NCBI GenBank assembly: GCA_027621335.1
Contig: JAQCAN010000167.1
Coordinates: 1-5,766 of the forward strand
DNA from: Bacteroidota bacterium
Lineage (GTDB): Bacteria; Bacteroidota; Bacteroidia; Flavobacteriales_D; JABDKJ01
Direction: 5' to 3'
DNA: 5,766 nt
In this document: positions 1-5,717 of the stretch, piece by piece
Position numbering within the stretch: position 1 is the first letter of the stretch
Layout: each line of letters begins with the position of its first letter
Program-made: the position numbers and the translations under genes
Notes under the pieces: model-generated
Database searches by the model: none
The model's input: only the letters and a program-made list of their open reading frames with translations
What the model was told of the DNA's origin: nothing

Positions 1-534
1 GATGGCGAGAAGAGTGAGAAAGCCCTTAGGGATTTCATCAAGAATGAATTGGACACCCATTTTGCCAAGGACACGGACGTGCTCTTCAAAAGGGATGCAA
101 ATAGATATTTCTCAAAGAAGTTGAAGCTTTCTCTCCCAGACACCTTTCTTAAGAAATGGATAGAGATGACCAATGAGGGCAAAATGACCCCCATGGATAT
201 CGAAACCAGCTATGAAGAGTATTCGAATAGTATCAAGTGGCAATTGATCAAGAACAAGATCATCACTGAAGAGGCCATCAAAGTGGAGTTCACCGAGGCC
301 ATGGACCATGTCAAGGATTTGCTCTCCCAGAACTACAAGAACTATGGGATGCCGATACCGGGTGACGAGGAGCTTCAGGAATCAGCGATGAGAATCATGC
401 AGAACAGGGAAGAAGTGGAGCGTATCTTCGATAATCTCTATGAGGAGCACGTGATGAAAGCCCTCAAGGAAAAGACTAAGGTGAAAGTGAAAGAAGTGAG
501 TTTTGACAAATTCAAGGAAATGGCTGAGAAGTGA
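1..534 (+). CDS. tig: Trigger factor, C-terminal part (5' end cut by window edge)
   Basis: The frame is open from base 1 to a TGA stop at 532-534, giving the last 177 residues of the protein. Translation runs through the TTG at 49, which is an internal leucine and not a start. Trigger factor is the ribosome-bound chaperone and peptidyl-prolyl isomerase that meets nascent chains at the exit tunnel; it is about 430-450 residues in this phylum, so roughly 40% is present here. The visible part is the helical C-terminal chaperone domain: it is highly charged, contains the LSLPDTFLKKW segment and the late PGDEELQESAMRIMQN helix, and ends in a Lys/Glu-rich tail (FKEMAEK). The N-terminal ribosome-binding and FKBP-like domains would lie to the left of the window. 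The identification rests on recalled similarity and is strongly supported by clpP and clpX following in the usual tig-clpP-clpX order. Confidence 0.9.
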   Translation, partial: DGEKSEKALRDFIKNELDTHFAKDTDVLFKRDANRYFSKKLKLSLPDTFLKKWIEMTNEGKMTPMDIETSYEEYSNSIKWQLIKNKIITEEAIKVEFTEAMDHVKDLLSQNYKNYGMPIPGDEELQESAMRIMQNREEVERIFDNLYEEHVMKALKEKTKVKVKEVSFDKFKEMAEK

Positions 535-587
535 GGCCCACTTCACCTATCTTTCCCCTGACATTATAACACGATATATACAAGATT

Positions 588-1256
588 ATGGACGGCAAAG
601 ATTTCAGGAAATACGCGATCAAGCATAGAGGCATCAGCAGCATTGCGATGGATCATTATATAGAGTCCTCATTGACTCCGGTGATCATAGAAGAAAGACA
701 ATTGAACATCCAGGCTATGGACGTATTTTCAAGAATGATGATGGACCGCATCATCTTCTTAGGTACAGCGATCTACGATCAGGTAGCCAACATCATCCAG
801 GCTCAGCTTCTATATCTTGAGTCAGTTGATGCAAACAAGGACATCCAGATCTACCTGAATTCGCCAGGTGGCTCTGTTTATGCTGGACTCGGTATCTATG
901 ATACCATGCAGTACATCAAGCCGGATGTGGCCACCATATGCACCGGGATGGCTGCCTCTATGGGTGCCGTATTACTGTGCGCTGGCGCAGCAGGTAAAAG
1001 AACGGCTCTCAAACATTCCAGAGTCATGATCCATCAGCCGCTTGGTGGAGCACAAGGGCAAGCATCAGATATTGAGATCACGGCACGAGAGATCATAAAG
1101 CTCAAGAAGGAGCTCTACGAGATCATCTCGCACCACTCAGGAAAGTCTTACGATGAGGTCTACAACAACAGTGACAGGGACTATTGGATGACGTCACAGG
1201 AAGCGAAAGACTACGGCATGATCGATGAGGTTCTGGTGAGCAACACGACAGCTTGA
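588..1256 (+). CDS. clpP: ATP-dependent Clp protease proteolytic subunit ClpP
   Basis: This is the 222-residue serine peptidase that forms the two-ring, 14-subunit chamber degrading proteins fed in by ClpX in the cytoplasm. The catalytic triad is intact: Ser124 in GMAASMG, His149 in RVMIHQPLGG and Asp198 in SDRDYWMT. The spacings (25 and 49 residues) equal those of E. coli Ser97-His122-Asp171 in mature numbering. The oxyanion and strand motif NSPGGSVYAG is at 91-100. Subtracting 27 gives exact E. coli mature numbering, so there is an N-terminal extension of about 27 residues (MDGKDFRKYAIKHRGIS...), longer than the 14-residue E. coli propeptide. I recall similar 'GK-FRKYA-KH-GI' leaders in flavobacterial ClpP, which supports the ATG at 588. 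No clear Shine-Dalgarno sequence precedes it. The gene ends in TGA followed directly by an in-frame TAA (1254-1259), a tandem stop. It lies 53 nt after tig and 40 nt before clpX. Confidence 0.97.
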   Translation: MDGKDFRKYAIKHRGISSIAMDHYIESSLTPVIIEERQLNIQAMDVFSRMMMDRIIFLGTAIYDQVANIIQAQLLYLESVDANKDIQIYLNSPGGSVYAGLGIYDTMQYIKPDVATICTGMAASMGAVLLCAGAAGKRTALKHSRVMIHQPLGGAQGQASDIEITAREIIKLKKELYEIISHHSGKSYDEVYNNSDRDYWMTSQEAKDYGMIDEVLVSNTTA

Positions 1257-1296
1257 TAAAAAGAGAATCGCTCTAAGTAAAGGGTTAACTAAAGAA

Positions 1297-2532
1297 ATGG
1301 CCAAGGACGAAGAAATAAGCTGTTCCTTCTGTGGGAGAAAGCGTAAGGATGTGAACATCCTTATCGCAGGAATGACTGGGCACATATGTGAGAATTGTGT
1401 CGCCCAAGCTCAGGACATCATCAAGCAGAATGGGGCAGGTGATACGTCTCATAAGGATGTGGAGGACGGCTACCGACTCTATAAACCTCAAGAGATCAAG
1501 AATCACTTGGATAAGTACGTCATAGGTCAAGACGAGGCGAAGAGGGTCATCTCGGTTTCCGTTTATAACCACTACAAGCGCTTGCTGCAGAAAAGGGGCA
1601 AGGATGATGTGGAGATCGAGAAGTCCAATATCATGTTCATCGGAGAGACGGGGACAGGTAAAACCTTGATTGCTAAGACTATAGCAGATTATCTCAATGT
1701 ACCTTTCACCATAGCCGATGCGACCATCCTGACTGAGGCTGGATATGTCGGTGAGGACGTGGAGAGCATTTTGTCCAAATTGCTTCAATCGGCTGATTTC
1801 GATGTTTCCAAAGCTGAACGTGGTATCGTGTTCATCGATGAGATCGATAAAATCGCCCGTAAGAGCGATAACGCCTCCATCACCCGTGATGTCTCAGGTG
1901 AAGGTGTGCAGCAGGCCTTACTCAAACTCTTGGAAGGAACAGATGTCAATGTTCCTCCTCATGGAGGAAGAAAACACCCTGAGAAGCAGATGATCAAAGT
2001 GAATACCAGGAACATACTCTTCATTGCAGGAGGTGCTTTCGATGGTATCCAACGCATCATCACTCGAAGACTCAATTCTTCAGCTATGGGTTTCAAGGCT
2101 GCTCAAGAAGGACAAGGGGAGAAGGACAATGTCCTCAAATATGTGAGTCCTCAAGATGTCAGGAAATTCGGATTGATTCCAGAATTGCTAGGCCGTTTCC
2201 CACTGATCTCGCATCTTGATGCGTTGGATTCTGAGGCATTGAGAAGAATCCTCACCGAGCCAAGGAATGCCATCACCAAGCAGTACGAAAAGCTCTTCGA
2301 AATGGATGGTATCACTCTGTCCTTTGATAACGAAGCTTTGGATTTCATCGTAGAAAAGGCCGTGGAATATCAATTGGGAGCCAGAGGACTGCGGTCCATC
2401 TGTGAAGCCATTCTTAATGACGCCATGTTCGAACTGCCTTCCGATAAATCCATCAAAGAGCTGAAGGTGGATTTGTCTTACGCGAAAGGCAAGTTCGGTA
2501 AATCAAAGATTTCAGAACTGAAGGTTGCTTAA
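1297..2532 (+). CDS. clpX: ATP-dependent Clp protease ATP-binding subunit ClpX
   Basis: A complete 411-residue AAA+ unfoldase, normal for the family, which recognises tagged substrates, unfolds them with ATP and threads them into ClpP. Domains in order: an N-terminal zinc-binding dimer domain with ligands Cys9, Cys12, Cys31 and Cys34 (CSFC ... CENC); the large AAA+ domain with Walker A GETGTGKT at 116-123, pore-1 loop GYVG at 149-152, Walker B VFIDEIDK at 178-185, the pore-2 region ITRDVSGEGVQQ at 195-206, and the RKH pore-entrance loop at 225-227; the GLIPELLGRFP segment with the arginine finger near Arg300; and sensor 2 GARGLR at 361-366. The tripeptide MGF at 264-266 lies where E. coli ClpX has the ClpP-docking IGF loop, so the protein should dock on the adjacent ClpP. 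It is probably co-transcribed with clpP. The TAA stop lies 14 nt from the stop of an oppositely oriented gene, and lon does not follow. Confidence 0.98.
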   Translation: MAKDEEISCSFCGRKRKDVNILIAGMTGHICENCVAQAQDIIKQNGAGDTSHKDVEDGYRLYKPQEIKNHLDKYVIGQDEAKRVISVSVYNHYKRLLQKRGKDDVEIEKSNIMFIGETGTGKTLIAKTIADYLNVPFTIADATILTEAGYVGEDVESILSKLLQSADFDVSKAERGIVFIDEIDKIARKSDNASITRDVSGEGVQQALLKLLEGTDVNVPPHGGRKHPEKQMIKVNTRNILFIAGGAFDGIQRIITRRLNSSAMGFKAAQEGQGEKDNVLKYVSPQDVRKFGLIPELLGRFPLISHLDALDSEALRRILTEPRNAITKQYEKLFEMDGITLSFDNEALDFIVEKAVEYQLGARGLRSICEAILNDAMFELPSDKSIKELKVDLSYAKGKFGKSKISELKVA

Positions 2533-2546
2533 GCTGCGACTCTGAT

Positions 2547-2975
2547 TCAAGGCTTATATGGAATCCACACCTGGGTTCTGAAAAAGAAGGCTACATAGCC
2601 TCTTACCTTGAGCTTGCCTTCCTCCACCCATAATTTGCAATCATAGGTTTTCCCATGCTCTGCATCCAAGATGGTCCCATCTGACCATTCATCTCCATCC
2701 TGCTCCATCTCACGTATGATCTCCATCCCCAAGATGCGCTTTCCTTTATCCGATCCAGAGCATTTGTCACAGACTGGATCAGGGTCATCACCCGGCTCCG
2801 GGAATGTCTTGATGATCTTCCCATAGAACTTGCCATCACGCTCATAGATATCCACCACAGCGCGAGGTTTTCCAGTGTTTTCATCAATGGTCGTCCACTT
2901 GCCTGTCACCATCGGTCCTTGGGCTATGGAATGTAAGGATGTGACAAGAAGAGCTAGTAAGGCAACGGATTTCAT
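2547..2975 (-). CDS. Exported DUF2147 family protein
   Basis: A 142-residue protein whose function is unknown for the whole family. The N-terminus is a typical signal peptide: Met-Lys, a hydrophobic run at about 4-14, and a likely cleavage site after Ala18 (HSIA-QG), so the mature protein of about 124 residues should be periplasmic or outer-membrane associated. DUF2147 hallmarks that I recognise are GKWTTIDENTGKPRAVVDIYE (starting at residue 25), the YGKII strand at 51-55, the CDKC motif at 69-72, ILGMEII at 81-87, ILDAEHGKTYDCKLW at 102-116 and the closing GYVAFFFRTQVW strand at 126-137. The fold expected for this family is a small lipocalin-like beta-barrel. Cys69, Cys72 and Cys113 are the only cysteines in the mature part, so a disulfide or metal site is possible (inference). 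It lies 29 nt after the haem-domain gene in the same orientation, so is probably co-transcribed with it. Ends in TGA, tail-to-tail with clpX. Confidence 0.9.
   Translation of the reverse strand: MKSVALLALLVTSLHSIAQGPMVTGKWTTIDENTGKPRAVVDIYERDGKFYGKIIKTFPEPGDDPDPVCDKCSGSDKGKRILGMEIIREMEQDGDEWSDGTILDAEHGKTYDCKLWVEEGKLKVRGYVAFFFRTQVWIPYKP
2581..2601 (-). other. Terminator-like hairpin plus U-tract inside the DUF2147 gene
   Basis: Read on the - strand, AGGCT-ATGT-AGCCT forms a perfect 5-bp stem with a 4-nt loop, followed directly by TCTTTTT. This has the layout of a short intrinsic terminator, but it lies inside the coding sequence about 35 nt before the stop codon and encodes the conserved GYVAFFF strand. 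Codon constraint alone can explain it. The stem is short, so strong termination is not expected. It is recorded because the tract sits in the converging 3' ends of two operons. Confidence 0.2.
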
Positions 2976-3004
2976 AGGGGTCTAATCGATTGAGGGAAAC
3001 AACA

Positions 3005-3442
3005 TTACTCCAAAGAAGTGAAGAACGCACTGAGCTCTGCACGCTGCTCGTCATCGATCCACGCCTTGCGATGCGCTATCATATAAGGCAGCATCGGCAT
3101 CTCCTTCTCCTCAAGGACCTCTGCACACTCCTCTAAGGTATGTGCTCTCTTTTCTTCATTCAAGGCGCCCCAAGTCGAGAAATTCACATGCGATCGCCCT
3201 TCTTCGACATGGTCAGCCAACCACCAACTCAATGGGGCGATTGTGCTGTACCAAGGATATGTGGTCTCAAGGGAATGGCAGTCATAGCACGAGGTGCGAA
3301 TTTGTACTTGAATAGCATCAGGAGCATTCACCACCGAGAAAAAATCCTGTTCAGGCGTTATGCTTGGATTGGTCTTGTCGATGCGCTTGAATTGAGCTAG
3401 GACCAAGAGTATAAGGATAAGGACTAGAATCCTCTTTTTCAT
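3005..3442 (-). CDS. Membrane-anchored haem-binding domain protein (Haem_bd type, CxxCH)
   Basis: A 145-residue protein from the ATG at 3442. An upstream in-frame TTG at 3457 would add MNTFL, but MKKRILVLILILLVLAQF is a far more typical start. Residues 1-18 are a basic, strongly hydrophobic signal anchor or uncleaved signal peptide with no lipobox cysteine, so the rest should face the periplasm. A single haem c attachment motif CYDCH is at 52-56, followed by the family signature YPWYS at 62-66 and APLSWWLADHVEEGR at 69-83. A later MPMLPY segment (115-120) and His124 could supply the sixth haem ligand; this is inference. I recognise this as the small haem-binding domain (Haem_bd) common in Bacteroidota, sometimes also fused to cytochrome c peroxidase-type or cbb3-like proteins. 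The electron partner is unknown. It precedes the exported DUF2147 gene by 29 nt. Ends in TAA. Confidence 0.87.
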   Translation of the reverse strand: MKKRILVLILILLVLAQFKRIDKTNPSITPEQDFFSVVNAPDAIQVQIRTSCYDCHSLETTYPWYSTIAPLSWWLADHVEEGRSHVNFSTWGALNEEKRAHTLEECAEVLEEKEMPMLPYMIAHRKAWIDDEQRAELSAFFTSLE

Positions 3443-3461
3443 CAGGAATGTGTTCAAGCTC

Positions 3462-3493
3462 CTAAATTAGTCTTTCAACCGTGACTTCTCAAC
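3462..3493 (-). promoter_or_regulatory. Candidate Bacteroidota-type promoter before the haem-domain gene
   Basis: On the - strand, GTTG (3493-3490), a 20-nt spacer and TAATTTAG (3469-3462) approximate the phylum consensus TTTG-N19-21-TAnnTTTG, with one mismatch in each box. Transcription would start a few bases downstream and leave a short leader before the ATG at 3442. The 81-nt gap here is the widest between the - strand genes, so a separate promoter is plausible. Two mismatches make this a weak call. Confidence 0.28.
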
Positions 3494-3495
3494 GG

Positions 3496-3510
3496 GAGTC
3501 GAATGGACTC
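3496..3510 (-). repeat. Short inverted repeat after the SDR-like gene
   Basis: GAGTC and GACTC form a perfect 5-bp inverted repeat with a 5-nt loop, 13 nt after the stop codon of the SDR-like gene on the - strand. No T-tract follows in the direction of transcription, so it is not a clear intrinsic terminator. It could be a weak transcript end or pause, or chance. It lies next to the candidate promoter for the next gene. Confidence 0.22.
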
Positions 3511-3523
3511 TATCTCCTCAGAT

Positions 3524-4216
3524 TCAGATCTGAACAGATCCCATTCCTCCATCCACGTGCAACACCTGTCCTGTCATCCAGGAAGATGTATCGTTGATCA
3601 AGAAGTCGGCTGCATTGGCAATATCCTCTGCTGTTCCTATGCGCTTGAGAGGGTGCCGTTGGGCACTCGCGTCCTTTGATTTCTCATTGGCAGTCAGCTT
3701 GCTGGCCAAGGGCGTATCGGTCAATGATGGAGCGATACAGTTCACCCTTACTTTGGGCGCCATCTCGGCCGCCAGGGCTCTCGTGAATCCTTCTACCGCT
3801 CCCTTGGCCGCAGCGATGCTCGTGTGGAAAGGCAGTCCGGTTTGAACAGCCACAGTGCTGAAGAGGACGATGCTTGGTGAAGAAGCATTCTTGACGTGTG
3901 AAAGAAGGCCTTGCACCGTCCTGACCATGCTGAAGAAATTGATTTCCATGTCCTTGCGGAAGGCGTCTTCCTTCAAGCTCCCGAAAGGCCTTAGATTGAT
4001 GGAGCCAGGGCAATAGAGCAACGCGTCTATTTCACTTGGAAAGTGAGTGAAATCAGGTGATTCACTCAAAGCATCAAAATGAATATGGTCCACGCCAGTG
4101 ATAGGGTCATCCATGCTTCTTGATGCGACCCATACTGCATGCCCTTTGGCTGCTTGCGCTTCAGCTATGGCTCTGCCGATGCCATAGGAACCACCTATCA
4201 ATACGATGTTGCTCAT
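3524..4216 (-). CDS. Short-chain dehydrogenase/reductase-like protein with altered active site
   Basis: A 230-residue Rossmann-fold protein, the usual size of classical SDRs, cytoplasmic, from an ATG at 4216. The nucleotide-binding loop GGSYGIG is at 8-14, a CPGS motif at 69-72 replaces the usual NNAG, and Asn93 sits in the MEINF helix of the catalytic tetrad. The structural motifs VNCIAPSLTDTPL (158-170) and the ending GQVLHVDGGM (216-225) are typical. The active site is not: aligning on Lys138 of the (Y)xxxK motif puts Ile134 in the Tyr slot (SIAAAKGAVEG), and the residue 13 before it, the Ser slot, is Thr121. I recall a bacterial subfamily with Val or Ile there ('FHxSxAAAKGAVEG'), so this is probably a family trait, not recent decay. 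Arg33 after the second strand fits NADPH preference (inference). It follows the SRPBCC gene by 14 nt, suggesting a shared substrate or pathway, which I cannot name. Confidence 0.9.
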   Translation of the reverse strand: MSNIVLIGGSYGIGRAIAEAQAAKGHAVWVASRSMDDPITGVDHIHFDALSESPDFTHFPSEIDALLYCPGSINLRPFGSLKEDAFRKDMEINFFSMVRTVQGLLSHVKNASSPSIVLFSTVAVQTGLPFHTSIAAAKGAVEGFTRALAAEMAPKVRVNCIAPSLTDTPLASKLTANEKSKDASAQRHPLKRIGTAEDIANAADFLINDTSSWMTGQVLHVDGGMGSVQI

Positions 4217-4230
4217 CTTCTTTCTTGATT

Positions 4231-4734
4231 TTATAACGTTACAGCCTCAGCCTTAGGCTGGCTCCTTTGAATCGGAGCTTCTCCAAACAGTTCTTTCATC
4301 TTCTCGGTCCTATAGGTGAAGATCTCTTCCAATTTTCCTTTGACGATTATGGGATGCATGATCTGGCCAAGAAGTCCAAATGGCAGCTTGTAGTCCACGA
4401 TGTCCACCATGTGAGTGCCCCCAGGGACGGACTTGAAGAAATGCTTATGGTGCCAAAGTGAATATGGACCGAACCGTTGCTCATCCACGAAGAGTTCACC
4501 TTCGATGACATGGCTGATCTCCGTCACCCATTTCATAGGAATGCCCATCAAGGGAGTGACCGTGTAAACAATGATTTGACCTGGATACATCTTATCCGCT
4601 ACGTCTGAATGGATATCGAAACCCATGTACGGAGGTGTGATGGACTTCAAGTTCTTGGGGGAAGAGAAGAAATCCCATGCCTGTTCAATTGGAATGGGGA
4701 GGATAGTCTCCCGCTCTAGTCTATAGATTTTCAT
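4231..4734 (-). CDS. SRPBCC (START/Bet v1-like) ligand-binding family protein
   Basis: A 167-residue cytoplasmic protein without a signal peptide, from an ATG at 4734. It reads as a single SRPBCC domain, the deep hydrophobic-cavity fold that binds or transforms small apolar molecules. Visible marks are the opening strand YRLERETILPIP (4-15), the first helix pair AWDFFSSPKNLKSITPPYMGF (19-39), the central strand motif DEQRFGPYSLWHHKHFF (84-100) and the MVDIVDYKLPFGLLG segment (109-123), then a long C-terminal helix that closes the cavity and a disordered tail (APIQRSQPKAEAVTL). I recall relatives annotated as 'cell division inhibitor' or SulA-like in cyanobacteria and Bacteroidota, a name without experimental support. 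No catalytic residues can be assigned. It lies 53 nt after the deacetylase-family gene and only 14 nt before the SDR-like gene, so the last two are very probably co-transcribed. Ends in TAA. Confidence 0.88.
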   Translation of the reverse strand: MKIYRLERETILPIPIEQAWDFFSSPKNLKSITPPYMGFDIHSDVADKMYPGQIIVYTVTPLMGIPMKWVTEISHVIEGELFVDEQRFGPYSLWHHKHFFKSVPGGTHMVDIVDYKLPFGLLGQIMHPIIVKGKLEEIFTYRTEKMKELFGEAPIQRSQPKAEAVTL

Positions 4735-4787
4735 GGTCTTGCGTGTGCCTCAAAGACAAAGCAGGACCGCCCATAGCTGTTCAATGG

Positions 4788-5690
4788 CTAAAAATAGATG
4801 GACTTGGCCATCCTGAAGGTATTCGCATGCGCTTCAATGATATCCTTGATGTGAGTGGAATAGCCTCCTCCCATGCTGACCACTACAGGAATAGATGCTG
4901 CTTTGGCGCTTTTAAAGACGAATTGGTCACGTTCTTTGCACCCTTCTATGCTCATTCCCAGTCGGCCAAGTTTATCAGAGGCCAAAACATCCACACCGCT
5001 GAGGTAGAATATGATATCAGGGGATACTCTCGAAATCAGATCGGGGAGCGTCTCCTTGAGAATTTCCAAGTAATCTTCATCTTCCATCCCATCAGGCAAA
5101 GGGATATCTAGGTCAGATTCCTCCTTATTCAAAGGGTAATTGTGCCCTCCGTGCATGCTGAAGGTGAAAACCCTTGGTTCCTCTCTGAAGATAGAGGCTG
5201 TTCCGTTTCCTTGATGTACATCCAGATCCACAATCAGGATCTGACTGACCTGCTCATGATAAAGCAGTTCTGTGGAGGCTATGGCGATGTCGTTGAACAA
5301 GCAGAACCCTTCACCCCGTTCCCGGAAGGAATGGTGAGTGCCGCCAGCGATATTCAATGCAACCCCTTCTCTGAACGCATGATAAGCACATTCCAAAGTG
5401 CCCTTGGCGATATATCGACCCCTTTCGACCAAGATTGGGTGGAACGGGAAACCCATGGCCCGGATCTCCTTCTGAGTGAGTTGGCCGAGTTTGAGCTTGT
5501 TCCAATAGCCTTCATGATGTGTGCGCAGGATTTCTTCCTCGCTGAGCAATGAAGGAATGAAGAAATCCTCTTCCAAGCACGTACCTTCTAAAAGCAATTG
5601 CTTTGGGAGAAGGTCGTATTTCTCCATCGGGAAACGATGCCCATGCGGAAGATGTTCGTAGGTATATATCGGGCTGTGAGCGACCTTCAA
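4788..5690 (-). CDS. Histone deacetylase family (class IV-like) zinc deacylase
   Basis: A 300-residue arginase/deacetylase-fold hydrolase, full length for the bacterial family, probably cytoplasmic. All active-site residues are visible: the His pair His119-His120 in GGTHHSF, zinc ligands Asp157 and His159 in DLDVHQGNGT, third zinc ligand Asp239 in SDKLGRLG, and the transition-state Tyr277 in GGGYS. The opening SPIYTYEHLPHGHRFPMEKY resembles the HDAC11/class IV-like bacterial proteins I recall. Bacteria lack histones of the eukaryotic type, so the likely substrates are acyl-lysine proteins, acylated polyamines or other N-acyl small molecules; the sequence does not decide. The start is a TTG at 5690: there is no ATG or GTG between it and an in-frame TGA at 5718-5720, and the next ATG (Met22) would cut off the first conserved strand. 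No good ribosome binding site is seen. It stops with TAG, 53 nt before the SRPBCC gene. Confidence 0.93.
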   Translation of the reverse strand: MKVAHSPIYTYEHLPHGHRFPMEKYDLLPKQLLLEGTCLEEDFFIPSLLSEEEILRTHHEGYWNKLKLGQLTQKEIRAMGFPFHPILVERGRYIAKGTLECAYHAFREGVALNIAGGTHHSFRERGEGFCLFNDIAIASTELLYHEQVSQILIVDLDVHQGNGTASIFREEPRVFTFSMHGGHNYPLNKEESDLDIPLPDGMEDEDYLEILKETLPDLISRVSPDIIFYLSGVDVLASDKLGRLGMSIEGCKERDQFVFKSAKAASIPVVVSMGGGYSTHIKDIIEAHANTFRMAKSIYF

Positions 5691-5717
5691 GGCTGATGGG
5701 GGCGAAGCATACGCAGA

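Noticed and set aside
535..587. Promoter for clpP in the tig-clpP gap
   Set aside because: TATCTTTC resembles a -7 box but no TTTG lies at suitable spacing; co-transcription with tig is the simpler reading.
1285..1788. Long - strand open frame opposite clpX, and other open frames antisense to the deacetylase and SDR-like genes
   Set aside because: They have no recognisable protein features and mirror the codon pattern of well-identified genes on the opposite strand.
2561..2578. Inverted repeat GAATCC / GGGTTC as a clpX terminator
   Set aside because: The stem needs a G-U pair and is followed on the clpX strand by an A-rich, not T-rich, tract; it also lies in conserved DUF2147 codons.
4234..4260. 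Palindrome TAACGTTA and the hairpin CAGCC-TTA-GGCTG at the end of the SRPBCC gene as operator or terminator
   Set aside because: Both mostly lie in coding sequence, the loop is only 3 nt, no T-tract follows, and the next gene starts 14 nt later.
4735..4787. TTTG-like boxes in the gap between the deacetylase and SRPBCC genes, read as a promoter
   Set aside because: The best -7-like match (TGTCTTTG) lacks the A of TAnnTTTG, and the nearest -33-like box is 23 nt away, outside the usual spacing.
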